The position numbers were made by a program, and so were the translations under genes. A stretch of 62,000 nt of DNA, taken from the NCBI GenBank assembly GCA_009760855.2, contig WPIO01000116.1, forward strand, positions 932,501-994,500. Direction: 5' to 3'. Each line of letters starts with the position of its first letter. Within the stretch, counting starts at the first letter, position 1. The notes beneath the pieces are model-generated. The model saw only the letters and a list, made by a program, of their open reading frames with translations. It had not been told where the DNA came from and did no database searches. Source of the stretch: Cristatella mucedo. Its lineage: Eukaryota > Bryozoa > Phylactolaemata > Cristatellidae. Below are positions 13,481 to 24,019 of this stretch, piece by piece.

Positions 13481-13529
13481 AAATCTGGCTATGTGGAATG
13501 TACTACAACAGAAGAGACAATGCACAAGC

Positions 13530-13677
13530 TTAAGGCCTCTGGGCCTCACGACCTCGGTCCCGAGGTCGTGGGTTTTAAGTCCTGCGGTGGGCGAACCTTT
13601 ATTGCTGCTGCAAGCAGTGGTGATAGCTATCAGGGTCCACTGTCTCTATACAAAAGAGGCTGTTAAATCAGCTAGTA
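13530..13677 (+). mobile_element. SINE family 2
   Basis: A good copy with a CACGACCTCGG / CCGAGGTCGTG palindrome (13547-13570), a B-box-like GGTTTTAAGTCC, the CAGTGGTGATAGC body, and a terminal AGAGGCTGTTAAATCAGCTA. Confidence 0.85.
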
Positions 13678-14047
13678 TCATGCAGTTACTACTATCCAAT
13701 TGACTGCATTTATTCCAGCCTTCAAATAGCACCTACAAACAGATATAGTGAGATTAGGATGCTGTACAATGCTTCGACAATTTAAAGCTGTTATTGATAA
13801 ATTGACATTAGGTTTACAGACGAGCCTATATGATTCCTATTGTCACTTTACGAAGCATTACTCTTGGTTGCTGCACTGAATTGTCGTTTGATGGTAAGCC
13901 GGTGAAATGGCTGGATCTTATGAATCGTGGACTATACTCTCTTTTGCGGATCATATTCAAAGTTCTGGTGTCCCTTCTTGTAAGCTGGAGGTTTTTTAAA
14001 ACTCCAAGTGGCTCGCGATATTGTGTATGCACACTTGCTTGCTTGCT

Positions 14048-14095
14048 TGTGTGTGTGTGTGTGTTTGTGTGTGCGTGCATGCGTGCGTTCATGCG

Positions 14096-14183
<88 letters not shown>

Positions 14184-14184
14184 G
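14048..14184. repeat. (TG)n microsatellite
   Basis: A long GT/TG dinucleotide array whose imperfect 5' part contains TGCGTGCATGCG. Cys/Val and His/Thr open frames across it are artefacts. Confidence 0.95.
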
Positions 14185-14394
14185 TTCACACCCTCCCCCC
14201 TAAGCAACACCTGGGGAAGTAATGCTGGGGACAACCAAGTGGACGTTATCCTCGCGTTTTCCTTTGTGCCTTTAAAAGCCTGGGTGGTATCAAATGAAGG
14301 GCCTGCTGATTCTGCACCCCTATATACGTAGCAGCTCAGGATTCTTAGCGACTTTTTATGCTTGTAGCATGCAATAAATCAATCTAGCCATGTT

Positions 14395-14535
14395 ATTCAT
14401 TTCGTTTGTTTTTCAAGCATGATTTTACTTACCATTCAATTGCATTTCACTTTACAGCAAATGTAAATCGCCTAGAGAGAGATTGAGTTCTCTGAGGGCG
14501 CTTTATCAAGTGAATTATTATTATTATTATTATTA
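14395..14535 (+). mobile_element. LINE family A 3' tail
   Basis: CCATTCAATTGCATTTC, then the AAATGTAAATCGCCTAGAGA hairpin region, then GGGCGCTTTATCAAGTG and an (ATT)n terminus. This is a 5'-truncated copy holding only the 3' UTR. Confidence 0.85.
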
Positions 14536-14743
14536 ATCTCTACTGCAGGTCGCGAACCTAACTAAGAACTGATCCTGAAGCACTAGCACTATCTTGGTCA
14601 GACTCAGTAGCACTGCAGCAGGCTGCCTCTGCTATAGACTCACACCTCAAGACAAGGACGTCAGCAATGTAAATCCCCGGTCTCTTAAAATAGCAGGCAT
14701 CACTAGTTGGGTTATGGCACCGAATTTGCAATTCTTAGCATGC

Positions 14744-15066
14744 ACATTCGTTCACATTTATGTTCAGCCAGAGAAAAGCAGTAGAAATTTAAAACCGAGA
14801 CTAAAAAGTCTTTTTTTTAAATACTGAGGTAACTGAGGTCTTGATGGTATTTGCTTGGTATCTTGATAGTCGATTGGTTGAGCAGCGGATTGCTAATCAG
14901 AGGTTGTTACATTCGTTCACACATATTCAGCCAGAGCAGGGCAGTTTACATTTAAAGCCGAGATGAAGTATTTTTAAAATAATGAGGAAACTGAGTTCTT
15001 GATGGTATTTGCTTGATATCTCGATAGTCGATTGGTTGAACACCGGATTGCTAATCAGAGGCTGTA
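14744..15066. repeat. Tandem duplication of a ~160-bp unit
   Basis: Copy 1 at about 14744-14909 and copy 2 at 14910-15066 both start CATTCGTTCACA. They share TTGATGGTATTTGCTTG and end ...CGGATTGCTAATCAGAGG. The shared end has a tRNA-like look (TTGGTTGA, GATTGCTAATC), so the unit may derive from a short tRNA-headed element. Confidence 0.75.
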
Positions 15067-15379
15067 AGGTCATTCCCGGTCAAGGCATAATCTGTTTCTG
15101 CAGCCAGTCCCATAGCAGACCACATCTGATCGCTTTGTGTTTGAAATTGAATTACTGTGGGTATTTTCTTTTTACGAACAGCAATCCAGCTTGTAAAACA
15201 AAACTTCTTGCTCACTCGAGCTAGGCTACTCGTTTTCTTTTGTGGTTCGGTCGTGTGCTGTTTTCCAGCTACAACTTACCCGGATCTGCATGTGCGCTTA
15301 AGTTCACTGAGAAACTCTCCAGCATAACAATTGGTAGGGAAGTCTTCTTAGCTTCATAGAGTTATAAATGCATTATAAA

Positions 15380-15507
15380 ACGACTAACCATTCGATTGTG
15401 CTTCCTTTGCAGCAAATGTAAAGTGCCTAGAAAGAGATTAAGTTCTCTGAGAGCGCTATAACAAATATATCACTGCTGCTATTATTATTGTTATTATTAT
15501 TATTATA
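15380..15507 (+). mobile_element. LINE family A 3' tail
   Basis: TTCCTTTGCAGCAAATGTAA, AGTGCCTAGAAAGAGATTAA, GTTCTCTGAGAGCGCTATAA, then an ATT-rich terminus. Only the 3' UTR is present. Confidence 0.8.
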
Positions 15508-15602
15508 TCTCAGGTACCCGGTACAGCCAAATGTTCTTCATCTCCCTCTCCTATTCTCATGCTCTCTTTATATCTCTGTCGAATGTTCTCCTTTCTTTCT
15601 CG

Positions 15603-15607
<5 letters not shown>

Positions 15608-15692
<85 letters not shown>
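15608..15692. repeat. (TC)n microsatellite
   Basis: A near-perfect CT array. Ser/Leu and Arg/Glu open frames on both strands are artefacts of it. Confidence 0.95.
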
Positions 15693-15696
<4 letters not shown>

Positions 15697-15699
15697 TCT

Positions 15700-16950
15700 T
15701 ACTCTCCTTCTCAGGAACAAGTGTCATGCAAAGGTGCTCATGTTGTTGTGGTCTTCGGTGGAATGCCGGGAAGCAGACAGTTTGGCACTCCCTTTTTTCC
15801 TTCGTATGATTGGCCACCTCAATTGAAATATATATTATTACTAACCACCTTAACTAGGAAGAGCCTGGTACTTCTACAGCTGACAATACCTGTTCAGCTG
15901 ATTATCAGCTCCAAGCATAATTCCGTGGAATGCTGCTGTGAAAGTTGGTGCCTGTGCCAGCACATGAAGTGAACCGCTCCCGGGCCTGCCGAAGCAACTG
16001 CTGTCGGCTGTCATAGCAGTGGCGTCTCAGCATAAGTAGTTTCAGGCTTGCTAGCCAGTCTCATACACTTGCCAAATGTGGAAGCTCCAGCTAAAAGCAC
16101 TGGCTGTCGCTAGCCGACGGAGCTTACTGCCTCCCGGTGACGACCTACCATCGAGCAGTTGTCCGACATTGTGTAAGCTGTTTGGAAACCTGCATGAGCA
16201 GCTGGAGCCTGTGATGTGAGGGTTTGCCCTAAGAGCCGGTGGAATGCTCCCTGTCTGTATCCCCATGGCTGCAGCTGCTGCAGCAGCAGCCGGGTGCCTA
16301 CTGTCGGTTCAGAGGATACATAAACAAACAATGTGGCTATCTGTCATCATTGACCTGAATAATTGTGGCTTATCTTCCAACATGGTAACCGAGCCTCCGG
16401 ACTGTCGGCATCATATTCATGAGATGCTCTAATCTTATTGGCAGGCACTGGTGGTCAGTCAGCTGTTGCAGTGCCAGCTCCCAGAGCTTCCCCTGGATGG
16501 CTGCTGGTGGTGGTGGTGAATCAGATGCTGAGGGTGCTGCTTCAGATCACTGGCTGCCTGCACCTGTTCTCTTCCTGCTCTGCTTCTCTTCCAAACATCG
16601 TATGTGTGCTTCTAACGACTGGCTATTATTTCTTTCTTTCGTTTATAAGCTTGACCAGTTTTGGTATGTTGTGTGGTATGTCATAACAGATTCGTCCTCC
16701 CACTCAGCAGGGTAGGAATATTGAGGATTATGCTATCGATGGTATGTCGTTGACCTTGAAAGAGGAAGTCAATCACAGGAAAGAGGCTTGTCGATTTGCC
16801 AGCTGCCAGATACATCCAGTATTAGTCAAAGAAAGAGCCACGCCTAAGCATAGGAGCCATGTAATTCTTCTCTCCTGTGTACATGCTAAACGCGACTGGT
16901 CGAATTGCTTGCACTGGACGAATATTGCAGAAGGAGCTTACTGAGATCAC
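15700..16950. other. No supported gene
   Basis: Mixed sequence with short GC-rich open stretches near 16250 and 16440-16560. The latter follows a possible acceptor (TTATTGGCAG). No splice-consistent gene model could be built and no main-family repeat is recognised. Confidence 0.35.
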
Positions 16951-17080
16951 ACCGGTTTGGCCCAGTGGTCAAGGTGCTCGCCCCTACCAAGGTCTGGTCG
17001 AGATTGTGGGCTCGAGCCCAATGGCACATGTGGAGCGCCTGAATAGAGATCAAGTTATCTTAGGGTTCTATGCAAATTTA
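16951..17080 (+). mobile_element. SINE family 1
   Basis: A tRNA-derived head starts GGTTTGGCCCAGTGGTCAAG, with a B-box-like GTGGGCTCGAGCCC near 17007. The LINE-like tail GAATAGAGATCAAGTTATCT follows, then TTAGGGTTCTATGCAAATTT. A (TG)n run follows at 17105-17139. Confidence 0.85.
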
Positions 17081-17105
17081 TGTGTATTTGCGTGTGCCTG
17101 CGCGT

Positions 17106-17137
<32 letters not shown>

Positions 17138-17179
17138 TCTCTCCTTCCCTCCGTCTCTCTCTCTATATATATATATCTC

Positions 17180-18720
17180 ATTGTGCTTTCCTGCTACTAA
17201 AGGTTTTCCTTTGGTCTGAGTCAGTCTGATAGTAGGCTTTAGGCACATAAGCATGTCTTTAGTTCTGCTCCAGGTAAGCAAGCTTGGTGCTTGCCTATTT
17301 GATTAAACAAAAGAAAGATTGGTCGGAGGCAGTGCAGAAAGAGAAGCACTTCTAAGCACAATGTGAAGTGCCGTGCAGTGCTGGCTGTTAGTTCAGAAGT
17401 TCTTCCTGACAGTCGGTGGTTTAGTTACCTGCTGCCCCTGCTGGTGAAGAAGCCCGGCATCAGCTTCAGCATTTCCGTGTTCGCAGCTCTTAAGAACTTC
17501 TATCGTTCGCAATATCTACAATTGTCATAACAAATAGCAGCACTTGGTGAACTTAAAGTAGCAGACTGTAGATTTTCTTGGACTTTAGAGTCTTCATCAG
17601 CAGTGTCATGTGGAGTTTTCTCTGGGATTTTTTACCTTGAGAGAATTGTCTTTTGCCAGCAGAAATGGTGCACTGGCGCACCACTTGGCATCGATCATAT
17701 CCAATCCAGGCAGGCTAAAGCTCTAGTCTCAATGGGTGTGAATCAATGCAAGCAGAGCTGGGCAAGATGGCTGCCTGCTGACAGTCGAACTAATAGCAAA
17801 GTAGATAATCGTGGTGAGAGTTGTCAAACAGAACCTCTGAGAAGGAGAGGGTGTCAGGTGACGTGTCTGCTGAGCATTTCCTTTTCGGTATAGACTTTTC
17901 CCTCTTTTCAGAAGAAATAAAGGGCGAGTTTCGGCTTTAGTAGTCACTACAGTGGCTATTAGGTAATTGCTTCACCTACTGGATAACCAGCCCTTGGTTT
18001 GCGCGCCTCTAGCTAGTGAAAGCAGTACCTGGGCACCTTACTTCTTGGAAACTCGGGGTAATTTCAGCAGGAAGTCTTTGGCTACACGCGTTTGATAATG
18101 AAACCTCAACGGATCTGGCCGGGAGACTGGTGCTGCATAGCCGACAACTGGCCTCAACAGATGCCTGATCTACACAGCCAATGCCTCCTATTGGACAGGT
18201 CTTTCACTCGGTCAGGCAAGGTCAGACCTAGCCATACCAAGTGGGCGACCTTGGCAGAGCACGCAGGGCCCAGGCCACCTGACTGCATGTCTGTTCTGTC
18301 TGGATGGTTAGGGCTGGACCACCTGCTTGCTCCCCACCCCCAACTTTTTCTGCTGCTTGTGGAGGCAGTGGCTGACCTCCTTGGATACCGATCGAAGTCA
18401 CACCATTAGTGGCTCCTTGCATCGGGCAGTTTAATGACTTTACAGCCAAAGCAGCTGTCACTAGGCTGGCCGGAAAAGCCAGAGCTCCAGTGTCAGGTAG
18501 TGCTAAGCTCTGGGTGCCAGTTCTTGGAACCACAAGACTGGCTGGGCATTTCCTGTCTCTGTATTGCAGTTCGTAGAATGTTTGCAAGATAGGTTAGAAG
18601 CCTTGAGAGCAGTTCGGTGGCCCCCTTTGTCCTGTCCCTGTGTGAGGTCGGTGCCTGACCGATGCCGGACTTAAAAAATGCTTTTGCATTTGCTCTCAGC
18701 TGCATATCTTAGCCTAACAG
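17180..18720. other. No supported gene
   Basis: Unique-looking sequence with no splice-consistent open frame and no recognised repeat. Open frames on both strands around 18090-18590 overlap each other and look like chance. Confidence 0.4.
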
Positions 18721-19080
18721 TGATCCCTCTTCAACAGGCCTTGCAATTCTGTATTGCCAATAGATACCCTCGGGCCTTCATCGATGAATGGAAGAACTTA
18801 CTATTATAACCTTGCCATTCTAGCTATTTATCGTCATACTCTGATTTCACAACATCTAAAAAGAAGTTGAAAAGCCACTTGCTCCTCTCGTCATTAGCTT
18901 CCGTTCAAATTGTCCTTCGTATTCTTATGCATGCAGTAACTATAGTGAATAATAGTACTAATAATGATAACAATAATACTTTTGTTATAGCACCCTCAGA
19001 GAACTCAGTCTCTTCCTAGGCACTTTATATTTGCTGCAAAATAACCATGGTTTCACTCATCAATCCACACTCTTCCCAAC
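18721..19080. mobile_element. LINE family A 3' fragments in opposite orientations
   Basis: About 18835-18970 carries + strand family A C-terminal and UTR sequence (TCTAAAAAGAAGTTGAAAAG) with an AAT-rich end. Immediately after, 18975-19050 is the reverse complement of a family A tail (GCACCCTCAGAGAACTCAGT). The two tails face each other. Confidence 0.65.
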
Positions 19081-19261
19081 TAGCATATCTAAAGTTCTAA
19101 ATCTTCATAATCTAAAGTTCCATTAGAATAGAATGTTGTATTATGGTGCTTATGACTCCTGCAAGCAATCGGTAAATACAATAGGATAATCCTCACATCA
19201 ATTAACTAATAGCACTTTGCTCAAATGAGAGGCATGACCGTGTTCATTATATATAAAATGC

Positions 19262-19510
19262 TTTAGCTGATTCGACAGCTTCATTTATATAAGGGCTGAA
19301 GAGCCTTACCGGCCATCACCTCCATTCCAGTGGGTATTATAATTACCATTAAGACATTAGTTAATCAGGTTAGATACAGGCAGTTACCGGTAAATAGGCT
19401 CTAGTAAGAAGCTAGAGAACTGGCTAAGTAGCCCTGCTGTTAGGTGCTTACTCTTCACAGCCCAGGTTGTGGGTTCGAGTGCTACAGTGGATAGCCCTAC
19501 CTACCGTGGA
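19262..19510. mobile_element. Two SINE family 2 fragments
   Basis: 19268-19330 is a minus-strand 3' half (GAGCCTTACCGGCCATCACC). 19422-19505 is a + strand 5' half with the B-box-like GTGGGTTCGAGTGC. Both are partial. Confidence 0.6.
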
Positions 19511-19519
19511 TGATCCTTT

Positions 19520-19985
19520 ATTGCATTTTTTATAGCGCCCTTTGAGAACCCGATCTCTTTCTAGGCACTTTACATTTGCTGGAAAGGAAGCATAATTGAA
19601 TGGTTAGTGGTAGCATGCTAAATGACAACAAGCATAACATTGTTAGAGGTGACATGCACATTAAAAGTCAGAAAATGTGGTTGGTAGCTGCATGCACACT
19701 GCCAGCAGACATAATCACACAAAGAACGAATCACATGGGCCTACTAAATACTGTTATACATTTATGCGTTGTAGCTTCTTTTTAAATGTAGTCAAGTCAG
19801 GGGATGTCGCTATCGCCAGTCAGACGTGAGTTTCTGTCTTTGGGAGCATAAAGATAGGTCTCCGAAGGACTTGAGGTTCCTATGAGGTACAGGTTAACTA
19901 TTAGTTTCCGAAAAGCAGGCCATACAATTATTAGCCTGGTGCAAGAGTAGATCTGATGGGTAGGCTGAAACCAAAGAAGGAAGGG
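19520..19985 (-). mobile_element. LINE family A 3' region
   Basis: The reverse complement of the family A 3' UTR runs from the tail (AGCGCCCTTTGAGAACCCGA) through the UTR to the ORF2 C-terminus region near 19850. A + strand copy starts just beyond it. Confidence 0.7.
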
Positions 19986-19989
19986 ACCT

Positions 19990-20698
19990 AAAGGTGACAA
20001 ATACCGGCATGTGCGATCAGGCGATTGCAACTGGTACAAAACTCCGCAGCTAGGCTTGTCTGTCGTGAACGTTGCAGTTGCCACATTACACCACTTCTCC
20101 CCGACCTGCACTGGCTACCAGTCAAGCAACGGATTGACTTCAAGTTGTTGTTGCTCGCTTTTAGGTCACTTCATTCTTTGGCTCCAGCCTATCTCTCATG
20201 TCTACTCGCCCACAAGGCCAAGCATCGTACCGCCCATTTTTCGGAATCCAACGGTTACCTCTTACAAACCTCAAATTCTGTGGACACCGTGCATTTAGTT
20301 CGTATGCTCCCAAAGCCTGGAACTCTCTCCCGACTTGAGTCTGAACATCCCCTGACTTGACCGCATTTAAAAAGAACTTAAAAAACACCTATTTAGGACA
20401 GCATTTAGTGGGTCTCTGCGATTCGTCCTTCATGTGCTTATGCGTGCTGACACTGTGCCTGCTGCCACTAACCACATTTGCATGCTGACCCTGTGCATGT
20501 CACCCCTAACCATGTTATTCATTTTGTTTGTTTTTCAAGCCTGATATTAATCACCATTCAATTGCATTTCCCTTTGCAGCAAATGTAAAGCACATAGAAA
20601 GAGATTGATGGTGCTTTATCTGTATCTTTATCGATTATGTATCTCTCTATCTAAGGGTGCTTTATCAAGTGCATTATTATTATTATTATTATTATTAA
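19990..20698 (+). mobile_element. LINE family A 3' end
   Basis: This encodes the ORF2 C-terminal region in a broken frame (LLPDLHWLPVKQRIDFKLLL near 20090-20150), then the 3' UTR and an (ATT)n end at 20673-20697. It meets a minus-strand family A copy tail to tail at the ATT run. Confidence 0.85.
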
Positions 20699-21540
20699 AA
20701 CCTTGATATCGATGCTTTGCTTGACTGGGAGCCAGTGTAGGTGGGCTAAGAGTGGTGTGATGTGCCTACTGCTGGGCTTGCAAAAGACAAGCCTAGCTGT
20801 AGTTTTGCACCAACAGTTGGCTCCATATTTCACAGGCCAATTTACCAGCAAGCAGGGAGTTACAGAAGTCGAGATGGGGTGTCACACGTGCATTGAAAAA
20901 CTCTGATATGACATCCCTGCCTAAACAAGCCCGAATTTTAGTGATGTAGTGTAGCTAAAATTAGGCAGATTGTACTGTGGAGCTGATTTGGTCTAATGAA
21001 AGGTCACTTTGGCTCAGGATGCCTAGATTTCGTGCAGATTCAACAGGAGATAGGCAGAGCCGATTTTGAGAGTTAGGTTTTTCTACTTGGTTTGCCCATA
21101 ACAAGTTGGCTGGTTTTATCATCAGTCAATTTAAGAAGTTTGATGCCATCCATGTGGGGATGTCATTGATACCTGAAGCAAATTCGACATGCTGGAGGGC
21201 TGGGAGGGATCAAAGCAAAGGTACAATTTAGTGTCATCTGCATAGCAGTGAAAGCCTAGATTGTGCCTGGCAATCAAATCGGCAAGAGGAAGAGTATACA
21301 CCGTGAAAAGAACAGGACAAAGTACGGAGCCCTGAGGTAGTACCCCGTATTTCAAAGGTTTCTCAGATGATCTTTGTCCATTCGCATAATACTCTGAAGT
21401 CTCTTACTGTGATAGGAGCAGAACCATTGCACCACAGTGCCAGTAATAGCCTGGCAAGATGAGAGGCACTCGAGAAGGACTTGGTGATCGATATTATCAA
21501 AAGCTGCCGAAAGACTGAACAATGCAAGGAGAGGTATTTT
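20698..21540 (-). mobile_element. LINE family A reverse transcriptase remnant
   Basis: Read on the minus strand, 21540 to about 21150 gives the RT palm (LFSLSAAFDNIDHQVLLECL), the primer-grip region (YGVLPQGSVLCPVLFTVYTL), and the YADD box in CYADDTKLYLCF. It breaks up towards 20700. This is the clearest family A catalytic core in the window, though it is truncated and frameshifted. Confidence 0.85.
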
Positions 21541-21544
21541 AAGT

Positions 21545-21665
21545 CTCATGTAATGTAGTTATGTATCTCTGTCTCCACAAAGTCATAAAGAAAAACTCCA
21601 TAAAGTCATAAAGACCATGTGGGTGTTACGCAGGAGAGTTTTGTACAGCGCACTCACAGCCTATC
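21545..21665 (-). mobile_element. LINE family B 3' tail
   Basis: The reverse complement of the family B terminus: ATGTAGTTATGTATCTCTGT, then ACCATGTGGGTGTTACGCAG and GTACAGCGCACTCACAGCC. It abuts the 5' end of the family A copy. Confidence 0.75.
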
Positions 21666-21894
21666 AACTTCTGAAGACCTGTTTCCTAACCTGATTTGTG
21701 CAGACCCTTTCAATTCTAGTCTGTTCATAGCCCTGTATAGATAGATCCATTAGTGCTCACATTTTCTTGAACTTGCTTGTGCCCATAAAAAATCCCGGGA
21801 AATTTCAGTGCTGCATTGCAGCTAGGCCTGAGTGTCAGGTGACCTACTGGCAAGCCCAGCCAATCTGGTGAGCCCGGCCTATTGTAGGGCAATG

Positions 21895-22010
21895 TTCCAT
21901 AATAATAATAATAATAGCAATAATAATATTAATACATTTGTATAGCACCCGAAGAGTACTGAATCTTTTTCTAGGCACTTTATAGATGTTGTCAAGAAAG
22001 CATGACCATA
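21895..22010 (-). mobile_element. LINE family A 3' tail
   Basis: An AAT repeat is followed by TGTATAGCACCCGAAGAGTA and TCTTTTTCTAGGCACTTTAT, the reverse complement of the 3' hairpin region. Confidence 0.7.
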
Positions 22011-22334
22011 CCTCGACTTGGCTTGTCGAGCGCTCGAATCTTATCTTCAACCCGGTCTCTGTTTTTTTTACTTTGTCATAAGTGAGGCTGCCGTTGAGCT
22101 TCTACAGCATGCCACTCCCTCCTGCTTCTTCTCCTGAGTTTCTCTATGTTTTAGAGTTTGTTTGTACGAAATGGTTCTGTTCAGTTTTGGCAGTGTGGAG
22201 CTGTGTGGCTTCCTTGTTACTGGTTTTTCTCATCTTTATTAGTGAAGGGAATGGTTGTAATCTGCTAATCCTTAAGGCAGTGCAAATGATACACAGCCCC
22301 TATTTTTTTCTTATGTGAATGGTGTTCCTTGTAT

Positions 22335-22473
22335 CCTGGTTTGGTCAAGTGGTTTAGGTGCTCGCCCCGACCAAGGTCTGGCTGAGATCGAGGGCTCGAG
22401 CCCCGAGGCACATGTGAATCGCCTGAATAGTGATTAAGTTCTCTTAGGGTGATATGCATATATAAATTAATGC
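22335..22473 (+). mobile_element. SINE family 1
   Basis: CTGGTTTGGTCAAGTGGTTT head, GCTCGCCCCGACCAAGGTCT, B-box-like GGGCTCGAGCCCC, and the tail GTGATTAAGTTCTCTTAGGG. A nearly full-length copy. Confidence 0.88.
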
Positions 22474-22479
22474 AAATGA

Positions 22480-23977
22480 ATTGCATCCTAATCCGCTAAG
22501 CACATGTATTCACGCCTTCCTCATGCAGTTCACTTGGCTAGTCTTCAAACACTTACGTGGAAATTTGTACAGCCATGGCTATTCCAGCATTGTGTTGGGT
22601 GCCGAATGCAGAGTAGTTTCGATTGCTCATTTGGTAGAGCACTAGGCAGGTGATCCAGATGGTGCACAATCATTCCTGCTTGAGGAGAATCTCTTTTTTT
22701 AGGTGTCACCCATGGCTTCTTGCCGCTGGCTGTTTTAAAATAACTTTTTGGGGATTCATTCCTGGATCGTATATCACTTGAAACTATGCTGGGAAAACAG
22801 AACTATTGCTGATTTCCCTATGTTAGCTTATGGCCGACTCTCTCGTTGATGTGCCAGACTGCCCTATTGTGGCTCTGGTGTCTGCAAAAGATTGCAGGAT
22901 CAGCAGGGTCAGAACAAGATGTTTCTGGGCCCCTAGATCATGACAGTAGGTGCCAGGCCATCATGGTTGCTCATACTGTGTTCATAAATTGTTTCCAATC
23001 TGCTGTTCATGTAAATGGTGAGCAAATCTGGAAACAAGACATCCTTAATGAAGATAAGAATTGTACATATGTAGTTGAACACGAGGTACTCCAAAGGAAA
23101 TTGTACGGTTAGATGTAGCGAAACGTCTGCCGACCAATTAAGGTCTTTGAATCAGGCAAGGTTTTCGAAGTACTAACCACAATGAATGTTTTGTATTTGC
23201 CTCTGAAGTGTGATTTTATGCTTTATTGGGGTTTTACGGTGTTATTGGTTTATAGGGTATATGGGGTTATGGTTAAAAGATTTAATATTTTTGAAGTGTG
23301 AGTCACTGCCGCATGAGGAAGAGGCAGTGGGGAAACAGGACAGATGTGAGAACAGCTATGCAGTTTACGGCTGTGAAAGTTGTTGTAATACACCAGGGTT
23401 GAAGCCCCCCTCAGTTTCTGCATTCCGACGTTTCTGTACTGGTGTGTACTTGGCATCAGAGCGTCGGCTTACAGGAAGTCGAACCCATAACCTGCCAAAG
23501 CATAGGGATGTCAATGTACCCATTGGGGTATTGTCTCTTTTCCACTGCAGTGCAAGCTTCGCCCAGTGTATCTGTTCTTGTGTTGTGCACAGTGTAATTA
23601 ATTAGATTAAAGTGGTGCAGCTCACCAAAAGCATAGAAGTTGCAATTTTACCTCTGTAGCTCCTTGCTATTGATCTTTGCAGCTCCGGCTGCCAAGGCAA
23701 ACTAAGTTTAGCACGTTGTATCGATCTTAGCTGCTCCAGCTGCCAGGGCAAACCACCGTAGGGCACCATAAGAGTTGCAGCTCAGGCAGGACCCAAATAT
23801 ACTAGATATCAGCAGTTTTAGCAGTTGCTTTGCCAGTAGTTGGTTTTCTTGACGTCAGCAAGGAGGTTAAAGACCCAGAGTGGCTGTGTGGGGTTGAGTC
23901 ACTTTTTTTGTATAAAGCAAGCTTCCTATCCTATGCAAAGTCGAAGGCTGCAGTCTGCTGGCAAAAGCATGCCAAAC

Positions 23978-24019
<42 letters not shown>

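Noticed and set aside
14008-14331. Long Cys/Val and His/Thr open frames
   Set aside because: They are translations of the (TG)n microsatellite on both strands.
15009-15100. Possible tRNA gene (GGATTGCTAATC)
   Set aside because: No complete cloverleaf, and the sequence occurs as a tandem pair within a repeat unit.
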